DNA from: Streptomyces exfoliatus
Lineage (GTDB): Bacteria > Actinomycetota > Actinomycetes > Streptomycetales > Streptomycetaceae
NCBI RefSeq assembly: GCF_000725545.1
Contig: NZ_JNZP01000002.1
Span: 310,001 to 374,000 of the forward strand
Reading direction: 5' to 3'
Length of the DNA stretch: 64,000 nt
A model generated the notes under the pieces. It saw nothing but the letters and a program-made list of their open reading frames with translations. It was not told the origin of the DNA and made no database searches. The position numbers and the translations under genes are program-made. Below, in pieces: positions 8,927 through 17,369 of the stretch (the first letter of the stretch is position 1; each line of letters opens with the position of its first letter).

Positions 8927-8941
8927 TAGCGTGGTGGTATG
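8927..8941 (+). promoter_or_regulatory. -10 element of a leaderless promoter
   Basis: TAGCGT (8927-8932) ends 6 nt before the ATG of the hydrolase and no ribosome site is present, the standard geometry of a leaderless Streptomyces transcript. A -35 is not clear. Confidence 0.5.
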
Positions 8942-9727
8942 GCTACGGTGCGGGTGAACGGGGTCGAGGTCGCCTACGAACGGGTGGGACAGGGACCGCC
9001 CCTGGTGTTCGTGCACGGTGCGGGTCTCGACGGTCGCATGTGGCAGCCGCAGCTCGCGGGCCTGGCCGACGAGTTCACGGTGGTCGCCTGGGACGAGCCC
9101 GGCGCCGGCCGCTCCTCGGACGTGCCCTCCGGTTTCGGCCTCGCGGACTACGCCCGGTGCCTCGCGGCGGTGATCGACGACCTGCGGCTCGGCCCCGCCC
9201 ACGTCGCAGGTCTCTCCTGGGGCGGGACCGTCGTACTTGAGCTCTGGCGTCTCCGTCCGGAGCTGGTCAGGACACTGGTCCTGACCGACACCTACGCCGG
9301 TTGGAAGGGCTCGCTCCCGCCCGAGGAGGTGCGGGCCCGCGTCGACGGCGTACGGCGGATGCTCGCGGCGCCCCCGGAGCACTTCGACCCGACGCTGCCG
9401 GGGCTGTTCGCCGGGGATCCGCCCGCCGAGTTCGTCCCGCTGCTCACGGCGATGGCGGACGACGTGCGTCCGCACAGCCTCGGGACGCAGCTCTTCGTCA
9501 TGGCCGAGGCGGACCAGCGTGACCTGCTGCCCGAGATCACGGTTCCCACCTTGCTCGTCTGGGGCGAGCTCGACGCGCGGTCACCCCTGTACGTCGCCCA
9601 CTCCTTCGAGGAGGCGATTCCGGACGCCACACTCGTCGTGCTCCCCGGCACAGGCCATGTCAGCAACCTGGAGCAGCCGGAGCGGTTCAGCCGGGCCGTC
9701 CGCGAGTTCTGCCGCGCACACGCCTGA
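8939..9727 (+). CDS. Alpha/beta-hydrolase
   Basis: 262 aa. The order of motifs is that of the classical alpha/beta-hydrolase fold: FVHGAGLDG (oxyanion loop), GLSWGG (nucleophile elbow, serine), LLVWGELDARSPL (acid) and LPGTGHVSNLEQP (histidine). There is no signal peptide. It reads out as a monocistronic gene on a leaderless transcript. Substrate cannot be told from sequence; carboxylesterase, lactonase and C-C hydrolase are all possible. It is tail to tail with the Lrp gene, only 9 bp between stops. Confidence 0.85.
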   Translation: MATVRVNGVEVAYERVGQGPPLVFVHGAGLDGRMWQPQLAGLADEFTVVAWDEPGAGRSSDVPSGFGLADYARCLAAVIDDLRLGPAHVAGLSWGGTVVLELWRLRPELVRTLVLTDTYAGWKGSLPPEEVRARVDGVRRMLAAPPEHFDPTLPGLFAGDPPAEFVPLLTAMADDVRPHSLGTQLFVMAEADQRDLLPEITVPTLLVWGELDARSPLYVAHSFEEAIPDATLVVLPGTGHVSNLEQPERFSRAVREFCRAHA

Positions 9728-9736
9728 CCCGACGCC

Positions 9737-10777
9737 TCAGGAGGGCTCGGACCAGATGTCCATGGGGACGGTGCTCACGCTGCGGCCCGCCTGGTCGAGG
9801 ATGCGGCCCATGCGCTTCACGAAGCGCAGGGAGACCGCCTGGTCGAGCACCTTCAGCTGGGGCAGTGCGCTGGTGAGGCGGGCTTCGAGGCCGCGGATGT
9901 CGGGAAGGGAGCGGAGCCAGACGCTGATGAGGAGGTTCGCCCTCCCTCCGGCGAGGCCGATGCACGCCCGGATCTCGGGGACGGCGGCCAGGAGTCTGTT
10001 CAGGGCGTCGCGGTCGTCGATCTGGGCCTGGGCCCAGATCGTGGTGGAGATCGGCCAGCCGCACAGAGGCTGGGCGACCTCGCAGCGCAGTTCCAGGTCC
10101 TCGTTGGCGATGAGGAGGGCGAGCCGCTTGCGTACGGTGGTGATCCCGACGCCAAGCTCCTCCGCGAGGTCCGTGAGCGAGGTACGTCCTTCGGTCCCGA
10201 GGCGCACGGCGAGGAGGCGGTCTCTCGCGGTGAGCGTCTGGGGCGTCGACGGCGACCTGACCGGCCGCTCGGCGGTGATGCGGGCCCGCTGGCGAGGGTC
10301 GAGAGCGCGCAGGCGCCAGTCGGTGGCGTGGGTGAAGACATGGGTGCCGAGCTGGGTGCGGGTGGCGCTGATTCCGGGGAGCGTTCCCAGACGTTCCAGC
10401 ACGTATACGGAGAGGGCGGGAAGCGTGGGCATCGACACCGTGAGCAGGAGGTCCCGGCCGCCGCTGGTGTGATCCACGGTCAGGACGTGGGGCCACTGCG
10501 CGAGGGTGTTGGCCACGTCGAACGCACGGCCGGCCTGGCAGTCCACTTCGACGAAGGCCAGGCAGCCCTGGGAGATCTGTGCGCGCCCGGGCTGTGCCGT
10601 GATCCACGCGACACCCGTTTCGGTCAGCCGGGACCAGCGCCTGGCCACGGTGACGGGATCGAGGTCGAGTGCCCGTCCGATGCGCGACCAGGGGGCTCGG
10701 GGGTCGATCTGCAGGGTGTTCACCAGGCTGAGGTCGAGCTCGTCCAGGTGTGCAGATTCCTGCAAACGATCAGGCAT
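9737..10777 (-). CDS. Lrp/AsnC regulator with two fused copies of the domain set
   Basis: 346 aa, about twice the usual Lrp length. The first half has a helix-turn-helix (LDELDLSLVNTLQIDPRAPW, then DPVTVARRWSRLTETG) and a RAM-like domain. The second half repeats both (LLAVRLGTEGRTSLTDLAEE, then GITTVRKRLALLIANEDL, then RAM). I chose ATG 10775-10777; an AGGA lies about 10 nt upstream. It is divergent from the M20/MHS/esterase operon, which it probably controls in response to an amino acid or amino-acid conjugate. Double-length Lrp proteins are recurrent in Streptomyces and likely fold as intramolecular dimers. Confidence 0.88.
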   Translation of the reverse strand: MPDRLQESAHLDELDLSLVNTLQIDPRAPWSRIGRALDLDPVTVARRWSRLTETGVAWITAQPGRAQISQGCLAFVEVDCQAGRAFDVANTLAQWPHVLTVDHTSGGRDLLLTVSMPTLPALSVYVLERLGTLPGISATRTQLGTHVFTHATDWRLRALDPRQRARITAERPVRSPSTPQTLTARDRLLAVRLGTEGRTSLTDLAEELGVGITTVRKRLALLIANEDLELRCEVAQPLCGWPISTTIWAQAQIDDRDALNRLLAAVPEIRACIGLAGGRANLLISVWLRSLPDIRGLEARLTSALPQLKVLDQAVSLRFVKRMGRILDQAGRSVSTVPMDIWSEPS

Positions 10778-10878
10778 GGAAGAAAGATCCTGCGTTTTCA
10801 GTGGGCATGAGTGCCGAGTATCCATCATCACTGGCAACCGAGCGACAGCGAGGTGAACGTCAGTGAAAGGGGATGCCG

Positions 10879-12090
10879 GTGTCGGTGCGCGAGGACGCAC
10901 GGAGCGTGCAGGGTGATCTGGTCCGCCTGCGGCAGGCGCTGCATGCCGAGCCCGAACTGGGCCTGGAGTTGCCACGTACGCGGGACAAGGTCCTGGCCGC
11001 CCTGGACGGACTGCCGTTGGAGGTCACCACGGGGAACCGGCTGACCTCGGTCACCGCGGTCCTGCGGGGCGCTCGTCCCGGCCCCACGGTGCTCCTGCGC
11101 GCCGACATGGACGCACTGCCCGTCACCGAACGCGCGGATCTCACGTACGCCTCCCGCACGGACGGGATCATGCACGCCTGCGGCCACGACCTGCACACGG
11201 CCATGCTCGCCGGCGCGGCACAGCTCCTCTCCGCCCGCCGGGACGACCTCGCGGGCGATGTGGTCTTCATGTTCCAGCCCGGCGAGGAGGGGCAGGACGG
11301 CGCCGGCCACATGCTCGCCGAAGGGGTCCTGGACGCCTCCGGTGAACGGCCGGTGGCCGCGTACGCCCTGCACGTGACGTCGGCGGGACATCCGAACGGG
11401 ATGTTCGCGACCCGCCGGGGCCCGGTCCTGGCATCCTCCGACAGCCTTCGCGTGACCGTCCGCGGTGCGGGTGGCCACGGTTCGATGCCGCACCTGGCCC
11501 ACGACCCCGTACCGGCGGCGTGCGAGATGGTCACCGCGCTGCAGACCTTCATCACCCGGAGGTTCGATCCCTTCGACCCCGTGGTGCTGACCGTGGGCGC
11601 CTTCCACGCGGGCACCGCGGGCAACGTCATTCCCGACGAAGCCCGGTTCACGGCGACCGTGCGGTCGTTCTCCGCTTCGTCGCACGGCCGGATCAAGGAC
11701 GGCGCCGCGCAGGTGTGCCGGGGCATCGCGGCCGCCCATGGTCTCGACGTCGAGGTGGACTTCGCCGAGCTGTACCCCCTCACCGTCAACGACCCGGCCG
11801 AGGCCGAGTTCGTCGCCGACGTGGTGGCGGAGGTGCACGGAGAGGAGCGCTACGCGTGGGCGCCCCGGCCGGCCACCGGATCGGAGGACTTCTCCCGGGT
11901 GCTGGACGAGGTCCCCGGCGCGTTCGTGGTCCTGGGTGCCTGCCCGCCGGACCAGGACGTGCAGCGCGCCCCGTACAACCACTCGCCCTTGGCCGTCTTC
12001 GACGACAGCGTGCTCGGTGACGGAGCCGCGCTCTACGCCGAACTCGCCCTGCGCCGCCTGGCGAAGGCGACACCCGCCCCCGCCTCCTGA
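10879..12090 (+). CDS. M20-family amidohydrolase (N-acyl-amino-acid/hippurate hydrolase type)
   Basis: About 403 aa. Metal ligands appear in RADMDALPVTE, MHACGHDLHTAML, QPGEEGQDGAG and the C-terminal YNHSPLAVFDD; GGHGSMPHLAHDP is the dimerisation-domain motif. The family removes acyl groups from amino acids (aminoacylase, hippurate or IAA-conjugate hydrolases). GTG 10879 is preferred, with AAGGGG 6 nt upstream; an ATG at 10873 touches that ribosome site. First gene of an operon with an MHS symporter and an esterase, so uptake followed by hydrolysis of an acylated compound is a reasonable inference. Confidence 0.9.
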   Translation: MSVREDARSVQGDLVRLRQALHAEPELGLELPRTRDKVLAALDGLPLEVTTGNRLTSVTAVLRGARPGPTVLLRADMDALPVTERADLTYASRTDGIMHACGHDLHTAMLAGAAQLLSARRDDLAGDVVFMFQPGEEGQDGAGHMLAEGVLDASGERPVAAYALHVTSAGHPNGMFATRRGPVLASSDSLRVTVRGAGGHGSMPHLAHDPVPAACEMVTALQTFITRRFDPFDPVVLTVGAFHAGTAGNVIPDEARFTATVRSFSASSHGRIKDGAAQVCRGIAAAHGLDVEVDFAELYPLTVNDPAEAEFVADVVAEVHGEERYAWAPRPATGSEDFSRVLDEVPGAFVVLGACPPDQDVQRAPYNHSPLAVFDDSVLGDGAALYAELALRRLAKATPAPAS

Positions 12091-12156
12091 CCGCACCGCC
12101 CGCAGCCCCGCCGGACGCAGTTCATCCGGCTGCGTCCCGTCCCCCAGGAGAAACCC

Positions 12157-13503
12157 GTGCCCGACCACGCATCCCCGTCCCCGGCCACCAGATCCGACGC
12201 TCCCGACGCCTCGGCCACGAGTGCCACGCCGGAGGGCACGCCCGCCCCGTCCCGGCTGCGCACCGTCATCGGCACCGGCGTGGGCAACGCCCTGGAGTGG
12301 TACGACTGGAACGTCTACGCGATCTTCACCCCGTTCTTCGCCTCGCAGTTCTTCCCCTCCGCCGATCCGACCTCGGCCCTGCTGAGCACCTTGGCGATCT
12401 TCGCCGTGGGCTTCCTCATGCGTCCCCTGGGCGGCCTGGTCTTCGGGCGGCTCAGCGACCGCAAGGGGCGGCGGGCGGCGATGGTCGGCTCCATCGCGCT
12501 GGCCGCCGCCGGAAGCCTGCTGATCGGCCTCGCCCCGACCTACGCCACGATCGGCGTCGGCGCCTCGGCCCTGCTGGTGTTCGCACGGCTCGTCCAGGGC
12601 CTGGCCCACGGCGGGGAGCTTCCCGCGGCCCAGACGTACGTGGCGGAGATGGCCCCCCGCGAACGGCGAGGGCTCTGGTCGAGCCTGATCTACGTCTCCG
12701 GCACCTCCGGCATCATGGTCGCCACCGTGCTCGCCGCGGTCCTCTCCTCCTTCCTCAGCGAGGACCAGCTCCACGCGTGGGGCTGGCGGGTGCCGTTCGT
12801 CGTCGGTGGACTTCTGGGCCTGTACGCGCTGATCATGCGGCTCCGCCTTGAGGAGACCGACGCGTTCGAGAAGCAGGCCGACACCCCGGACCCCGAACCG
12901 GGCACGTCGGTGTGGCGCGGCTTCTGGGAGAACCGGGCGGCGTGCCTGCGCGTGATCGGCCTCACGCTGGGCGGCACGGTCGTCTACTACACCTGGGCCG
13001 TCTCCGCCCCGGCCCAGGCCATCTCCCTCAAGGGCATCGAGGCCTCCTCCGCGCTGTGGGCGGGAGTCCTCGCCAACCTGGTCTTCCTCGTGGCGCTGCC
13101 GCTGTTCGGCGCCCTCTCCGACCGCGTGGGCCGCAAGCCCATCCTGTACGGCTCCTACATCGGCGGAGCCGTCCTGGCCTTCCCCCTGAACTGGTTCATC
13201 CAGGACCAGGCCTGGCAGCTGGCCGTGTCCATGACGACGGCCATGCTCTTCATGTCCGCCGGCGCGGCGATCACCCCCGCGGTGTTCGCGGAGATGTTCC
13301 CGACCCGGCTGCGCACGACGGGGGTGGGCTTTCCCTACGCCATCGCCGTGGCCGCCTGTGGTGGCAGCGCCCCGTATCTTCAGACATGGCTGACCAGCAA
13401 CGGGAACGGCGACCTCTTCCTCGGCTACACGGTGGTCCTGCTGCTCCTCGCTCTGGCCGTGGTGCACCGGATGCCGGAGACGAAGAACACCGACCTGACG
13501 TGA
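12157..13503 (+). CDS. MHS-family MFS symporter
   Basis: 448 aa, 12 membrane helices. GNALEWYDWNVYAIFTPFFA and AVGFLMRPLGGLVFGRLSDR are the hallmark helix 1 and helix 2 region of metabolite:H+ symporters (shikimate, proline/betaine, ketoglutarate permeases). RLVQGLAHGGELPAAQTYVA and the SDRVGRKPILYG loop confirm MFS. GTG start with GGAG 6 nt upstream. Most likely imports an organic acid or acyl-amino acid for the upstream amidohydrolase. Confidence 0.9.
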   Translation: MPDHASPSPATRSDAPDASATSATPEGTPAPSRLRTVIGTGVGNALEWYDWNVYAIFTPFFASQFFPSADPTSALLSTLAIFAVGFLMRPLGGLVFGRLSDRKGRRAAMVGSIALAAAGSLLIGLAPTYATIGVGASALLVFARLVQGLAHGGELPAAQTYVAEMAPRERRGLWSSLIYVSGTSGIMVATVLAAVLSSFLSEDQLHAWGWRVPFVVGGLLGLYALIMRLRLEETDAFEKQADTPDPEPGTSVWRGFWENRAACLRVIGLTLGGTVVYYTWAVSAPAQAISLKGIEASSALWAGVLANLVFLVALPLFGALSDRVGRKPILYGSYIGGAVLAFPLNWFIQDQAWQLAVSMTTAMLFMSAGAAITPAVFAEMFPTRLRTTGVGFPYAIAVAACGGSAPYLQTWLTSNGNGDLFLGYTVVLLLLALAVVHRMPETKNTDLT

Positions 13504-13550
13504 CACCGGAGAACGCCGAAGAACACGGACTGTGGGAACGGAGCCGTACC

Positions 13551-14450
13551 GTGCCGAGCCTGACCAGCAGAGCGATGCCGACCGTGGTGCGGCTCCGTGG
13601 GGCCAAGAAGGTGTTCAGCTCGGCGGAGGCCGTCCGGGAACAGGTCCTCGCCCGTTCCCTGCGGCCGACCGGATACGCCCCACCGGCCGGACTGGAACGC
13701 ACGGTCGACCTCGCCGTACGCCGGGTGGCCGGATGGCCCGTCTACGCGGTCACCCCTCGCGGTGCTCTCGACGCCGGACGGCGGGCGGTCTATCTGCACG
13801 GCGGCGCGTACATCAACGAGATAGCACCCCAGCACTGGAAGCTGATCGCCCACGTGGCCGCCGAGACCGGCACCCGGGTCACGGTGCCGATCTACCCCCT
13901 CGCTCCCCTGGCGACGGCGTCCGAGGTGGTGCCGGCCGTCACCGTCCTGGCCGCCGAGATGCTCGACGACGCGGCCACCACGACCCTCAGCCTCATCGGG
14001 GACTCCGCCGGCGGCGGAATGGCCCTCGCCGTCGCCGTCCACCTGCGGGACCGAGGACTTCCCGCACCCGCCCGCACCATCCTCATCTCCCCCTGGCTCG
14101 ACATCAGCCTGACCGACCCGCGCATCGCCCTGCTCGAAGACCGCGACCCCTGGCTCGCCGTCCCCGGTGCGCGCTACGCCGGGGACCTCTACCGCGGCAC
14201 GCTCCCCGTCGACCACCCGCACGTCAGCCCTCTGCTCGCCGACCTGACCGGACTGAACCCGATCACGCTGTTCAGCGGAACCCGGGACATCGTCAACGCC
14301 GACGCCCGACGGCTGGCCGCCCGCGCCACGGCCGCGGGCGTCGAGCTGGACTTCCACGAGGCACCGGAGATGCTGCACGTCTACCCCCTCCTGCCGATCC
14401 CCGAGGGCAGAGCCGCCCGGGCCGCTCTCTGCACCGCCCTGCGGAGCTGA
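13551..14450 (+). CDS. HSL-type (fold-3) alpha/beta-hydrolase esterase
   Basis: 299 aa. HGGAYINE is the HGG oxyanion motif of the hormone-sensitive-lipase group, GDSAGGGMAL the nucleophile elbow, GTRDIVNADA the acid and EMLHVYPLLPIPEG the histidine region. GTG start with CGGAG 7 nt upstream. Third gene of the operon, 47 nt after the symporter. Probably hydrolyses an ester of the imported compound; the natural substrate is not evident. Confidence 0.88.
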   Translation: MPSLTSRAMPTVVRLRGAKKVFSSAEAVREQVLARSLRPTGYAPPAGLERTVDLAVRRVAGWPVYAVTPRGALDAGRRAVYLHGGAYINEIAPQHWKLIAHVAAETGTRVTVPIYPLAPLATASEVVPAVTVLAAEMLDDAATTTLSLIGDSAGGGMALAVAVHLRDRGLPAPARTILISPWLDISLTDPRIALLEDRDPWLAVPGARYAGDLYRGTLPVDHPHVSPLLADLTGLNPITLFSGTRDIVNADARRLAARATAAGVELDFHEAPEMLHVYPLLPIPEGRAARAALCTALRS

Positions 14451-14487
14451 CGCCCCCTCAGCGAGTGTCCGATCGCGGCGCGAGGGG

Positions 14488-14514
14488 TTGACGCCAGCAT
14501 TGGTCTATGCCAAT
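14488..14514 (+). promoter_or_regulatory. -35 element and DasR-like (dre) palindrome before GH16 gene
   Basis: TTGACG at 14488-14493 is a good -35. Six bp on, ATTGGTCTATGCCAAT (14499-14514) is an inverted repeat of two 5-bp arms around TCTATG and shares TGGTCTA--CCA with the TGGTCTAGACCA core of DasR-responsive elements that control chitinase genes. It lies where it would block the polymerase. DasR binding is an inference from sequence likeness. Confidence 0.5.
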
Positions 14515-14621
14515 TTCTCCTCGGTGCATGATCAGCCGTTCCCCACACGGGTGTTGAAGCAACGAACCTCACCCTCGGCACCATGCCGCCTTCCCCCCAT
14601 CACCTCCCCGAGAGGAACCCC

Positions 14622-16073
14622 ATGCGCAACGGCACCAGCCGCCGGAAGCGCGGCATGCGCACCGCGCTCGCCGCCGCCACCGCCGTGATCGGTCTCGGCG
14701 CCACCACGCTGACCGCCGTCCCTGCCGCCGCCGCGGAGGAGAGCGTCGCCGTCCGCTACCGGCAGGGCGGCGCGGGCAGCGACCAGGCGGCGCCCCGGTT
14801 CACCGTGGTCAACACCGGGACGACGAACATCCTGTTGAGCCAGGTCAAGCTGCGCTACTACTTCAAGGCCGACCCCGGTGCCTCGTACAGCTACGCGTGC
14901 GACTGGGCCGTCAGGGGCTGCGCGCATCTGACGGGTACGTTCGGCACGCCGGCCAGCCCCACCGCCACGGCGGACCGGTACCTGGAGGTCGGGTTCACGG
15001 CGGGGGCGGGCTCCTTGGCGCCGGGCGCCGACACCGGAGACGTACAGCTGCGCTTCCACCGCTCCGACTGGCATCCGCTCGACCAGTCCGACGACTACTC
15101 CTTCGGGCCCGCGCAGACCACGTACGGGAACTGGACCAAGGTCACCGCCACCATCGCCGGAGTCCCGGTCTGGGGCACCGCCCCCACCGGCAACGAGGCA
15201 ACCCCGACGCCGACCCCGACACCTACCGACCCGCCCCCCGCGCCTCCGACCACTCCCCCGGCCGAACAGGGCGTCCTCTTCGACGACTTCGACTACACCG
15301 GCCACACCGATCCGGCGATCACCGCGCACGGCTGGACCGTCCGCTCCGGCGGAGGCGGCCCCGGTGTCGGCGCGGCGACGTGGGCCCCCGAGAACGTGAC
15401 CTTCGCCAAAGAGGGCACGAACTCCGTCATGACGCTGCGCACGTCGACCGCGGGCACCGGCACGTCGACCCGGCAGACCGAAATACACACCGCGGCACGG
15501 AAGTTCAAGAACGGCACCTACGCCGCCCGCGTGCGCTTCGCGGACACCCCGACCAGCGGCCCGGACGGCGACCACCTCGTCCAGAGCTTCTTCACCATCA
15601 ACGACCTCACCGCGCCGATGGCGGACGACTACGCCGAGTACGACTTCGAGTACCTCCCCAACGGCGGCTGGGGCGAGACGGCGAACGTCCTCTACACCAC
15701 CTCCTGGGAGACCTTCCGCCCCGACCCCTGGGAGGCCGTCAACCAGCACACCGAGACCCGCACGAGCCACGCCGGCTGGCACGACCTCGTCCTGACCATC
15801 GACGACACGGCGCTCGTCTACTACATCGACGGCAAGCAGTTCGCCCGGCACGACGCCCGCTACCTGCCCGAGCGACCCATGTCGATCCACTTCAACCAGT
15901 GGCTGATCGACCTCGCCGGCCAGACCTCCACGACCCCCCGCTCCTACGAGGAGCGGATCGACTACCTGCTCCACGTGAAGGACCAGGTCCTCACCCCCGC
16001 CCAAGTGGCGGCGAAGGTCACCGGCTTCCGCGCATCCGGAACGGCCTTCAAGGACTCCGTTCCCGGCTCCTGA
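14622..16073 (+). CDS. Secreted CBM3-GH16 glycanase
   Basis: 483 aa, exported. A twin-basic N-terminus and hydrophobic core end near VPAAAA at residue 38. Residues about 39-185 fit a family 3 carbohydrate-binding module (VAVRYRQGG, TNILLSQVKLRYYF, YACDWAVRGC). A TP/PP-rich linker spans 192-216. Residues about 218-445 form a GH16-like jelly roll with the ExDxE signature EYDFE (Glu339 nucleophile, Glu343 acid/base). GH16 enzymes cut beta-1,3/1,4-glucans or galactans; the exact glycan is not predictable. ATG 14622 has GAGAGGA 5 nt upstream. Monocistronic. Confidence 0.88.
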   Translation: MRNGTSRRKRGMRTALAAATAVIGLGATTLTAVPAAAAEESVAVRYRQGGAGSDQAAPRFTVVNTGTTNILLSQVKLRYYFKADPGASYSYACDWAVRGCAHLTGTFGTPASPTATADRYLEVGFTAGAGSLAPGADTGDVQLRFHRSDWHPLDQSDDYSFGPAQTTYGNWTKVTATIAGVPVWGTAPTGNEATPTPTPTPTDPPPAPPTTPPAEQGVLFDDFDYTGHTDPAITAHGWTVRSGGGGPGVGAATWAPENVTFAKEGTNSVMTLRTSTAGTGTSTRQTEIHTAARKFKNGTYAARVRFADTPTSGPDGDHLVQSFFTINDLTAPMADDYAEYDFEYLPNGGWGETANVLYTTSWETFRPDPWEAVNQHTETRTSHAGWHDLVLTIDDTALVYYIDGKQFARHDARYLPERPMSIHFNQWLIDLAGQTSTTPRSYEERIDYLLHVKDQVLTPAQVAAKVTGFRASGTAFKDSVPGS

Positions 16074-16083
16074 ACGACCCGGC

Positions 16084-16118
16084 CGCCGCGGGCCGTGGCA
16101 GTACGACCGCCCGCGGCG
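16084..16118 (+). terminator. Hairpin after the GH16 gene
   Basis: CGCCGCGGGC and GCCCGCGGCG make a 10-bp stem around a 15-nt loop starting 11 nt after the GH16 stop. Confidence 0.55.
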
Positions 16119-16633
16119 CCCGACCCCGGCCACAGGGTCCGTCTGAGGTGCCGGCGTGTGTGATCCCGCGGTGCGTCGGGGATGCCACCACCCGGCCCCC
16201 AGCGGGCCGGGGCAGATCACACACCTTCTCGTAGCCGCTCTGCACCGTCGCCCCGAACGGCACCCCGAACACGGCGAGCACCGCGAGGCCGAACGCCGTC
16301 GTGGTCCGCGGGGCCGGTCGGAGAGCTGGCCGACGTCGCGTCGGCCGTGCCGGGCGTTGCCCGCCTCACCGCCCCACTGGGCGGCCACCCCGTCAGGGTG
16401 ACGCACCACGAAACCGCGGCGTAGTCGGGCCTCGTCGAAGCCGGGGCAGGCGTAAGCCGGCGATGTATGTCCCGAACGGACCGGCAGGGCTCCATGGGCG
16501 TGGCTTGCTTGACCGGCCAGGCCGCCGCCTGCAGAGTCGGGATGCGGCACCGTGGTAGCGCCGCGTCCCTCTGCCGGCCTGTCCCTGTTCCATGGGTGGC
16601 GGGCGGCACCGACCTCCAGGAGCGACTGGTCCG
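16119..16633. other. Gene-free stretch before the GAP-family gene
   Basis: No frame here has coding-like third positions over a useful length. Minus-strand codons around 16220-16300 read a short hydrophobic segment (TAFGLAVLAVFGVPFGATV) that may be a decayed membrane-protein remnant, but I cannot assign it. At the right end TTGACC (16509-16514) and CAGAGT (16532-16537), 17 bp apart, form a possible promoter for the GAP-family gene. Confidence 0.4.
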
Positions 16634-17278
16634 ATGGTCCTCGACCTGGTGGTGATCGGTACGGCCATCACCCTGGGGCCCTTGCACAACAGCGCCTTCA
16701 TCCTGCTGCTCTCCTCGCGGCGCGGCGTCCGTCAGGGCCTGGCGTTCCTGTTGTCGTGGCTGGCCAACCTGATCACCGTGATCGCCGTCGTGGTGCTGCT
16801 GACCGGCGGCCAGCCCCCGGCCCGGCACAGTGCGCCGTCGACCGCCGCGCTCGCTGCGAAGCTCGCCATCGGTCTGGCGCTGGTGCTGTACGGCGCGCAC
16901 CGGCGGCGCCGACCGCCGCGCCCGCACGGCCCACCGCGCTGGGCCGCCCGGATCGACAACGCCTCCTGGGTCACGGCAGCCGGTCTGGCGTGGCTGCTGC
17001 AACCCTGGGGACTGGTCGGCGCCGGGGCCGCGACTGCCCTCGAGGCGAACCTCTCCACCGCCGACGACTGGCTCGCGCTGACCGGCTACTGCCTGCTGGC
17101 CACCCTCAGCCTCATCGTCATGGAGATGTACGCGGTCTGGGCACCTGCGGCCGCGGAAGCCCGACTGAACGCCCTGCGCGACTGGCTGGGCCGGCACCAG
17201 GAGCAGCTGATCGTCACGCTCTCCCTCCTCGCCGGCCTGTGGCTGACGGCCGCGAGCATCTACGGGTTGGTCGCCTGA
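16634..17278 (+). CDS. GAP-family (Sap/LysE-like) membrane protein
   Basis: 214 aa with about six hydrophobic segments: MVLDLVVIGTAITLGPLHNS, GLAFLLSWLANLITVIAVVV, a helix at AAKLAIGLALVLYG, then WVTAAGLAWLLQPWGLVGAG, CLLATLSLIVMEMYAV and a C-terminal VTLSLLAGLWLTAASIYGLV. This is the pattern of the actinobacterial GAP/Sap family, relatives of LysE exporters; mycobacterial members help move glycolipids. ATG 16634 follows a GGAG about 11 nt upstream. Convergent with the DUF1254 gene. Role here unknown. Confidence 0.8.
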   Translation: MVLDLVVIGTAITLGPLHNSAFILLLSSRRGVRQGLAFLLSWLANLITVIAVVVLLTGGQPPARHSAPSTAALAAKLAIGLALVLYGAHRRRRPPRPHGPPRWAARIDNASWVTAAGLAWLLQPWGLVGAGAATALEANLSTADDWLALTGYCLLATLSLIVMEMYAVWAPAAAEARLNALRDWLGRHQEQLIVTLSLLAGLWLTAASIYGLVA

Positions 17279-17369
17279 AACGGCGGGCCCCCGCTGAGAT
17301 CACCGCGCTCGTGCGACTCGACGCCGATCGACGAGGAACCCTTCGGGGAGGCACCGGGGCGTGTGGGAT

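Noticed and set aside
10828..13506. Very long open frame (892 codons) on the minus strand across the M20/MHS operon
   Set aside because: It is the shadow of two well-supported plus-strand genes; composition is Gly/Arg/Asp/Val-rich with no domain, as high GC suppresses stops in antisense frames.
16048..16281. Minus-strand 77-codon frame starting MLAVFGVPFGATV
   Set aside because: Only the first 20 residues look protein-like; the rest is low-information sequence overlapping the GH16 3' end and its terminator, with no ribosome site.
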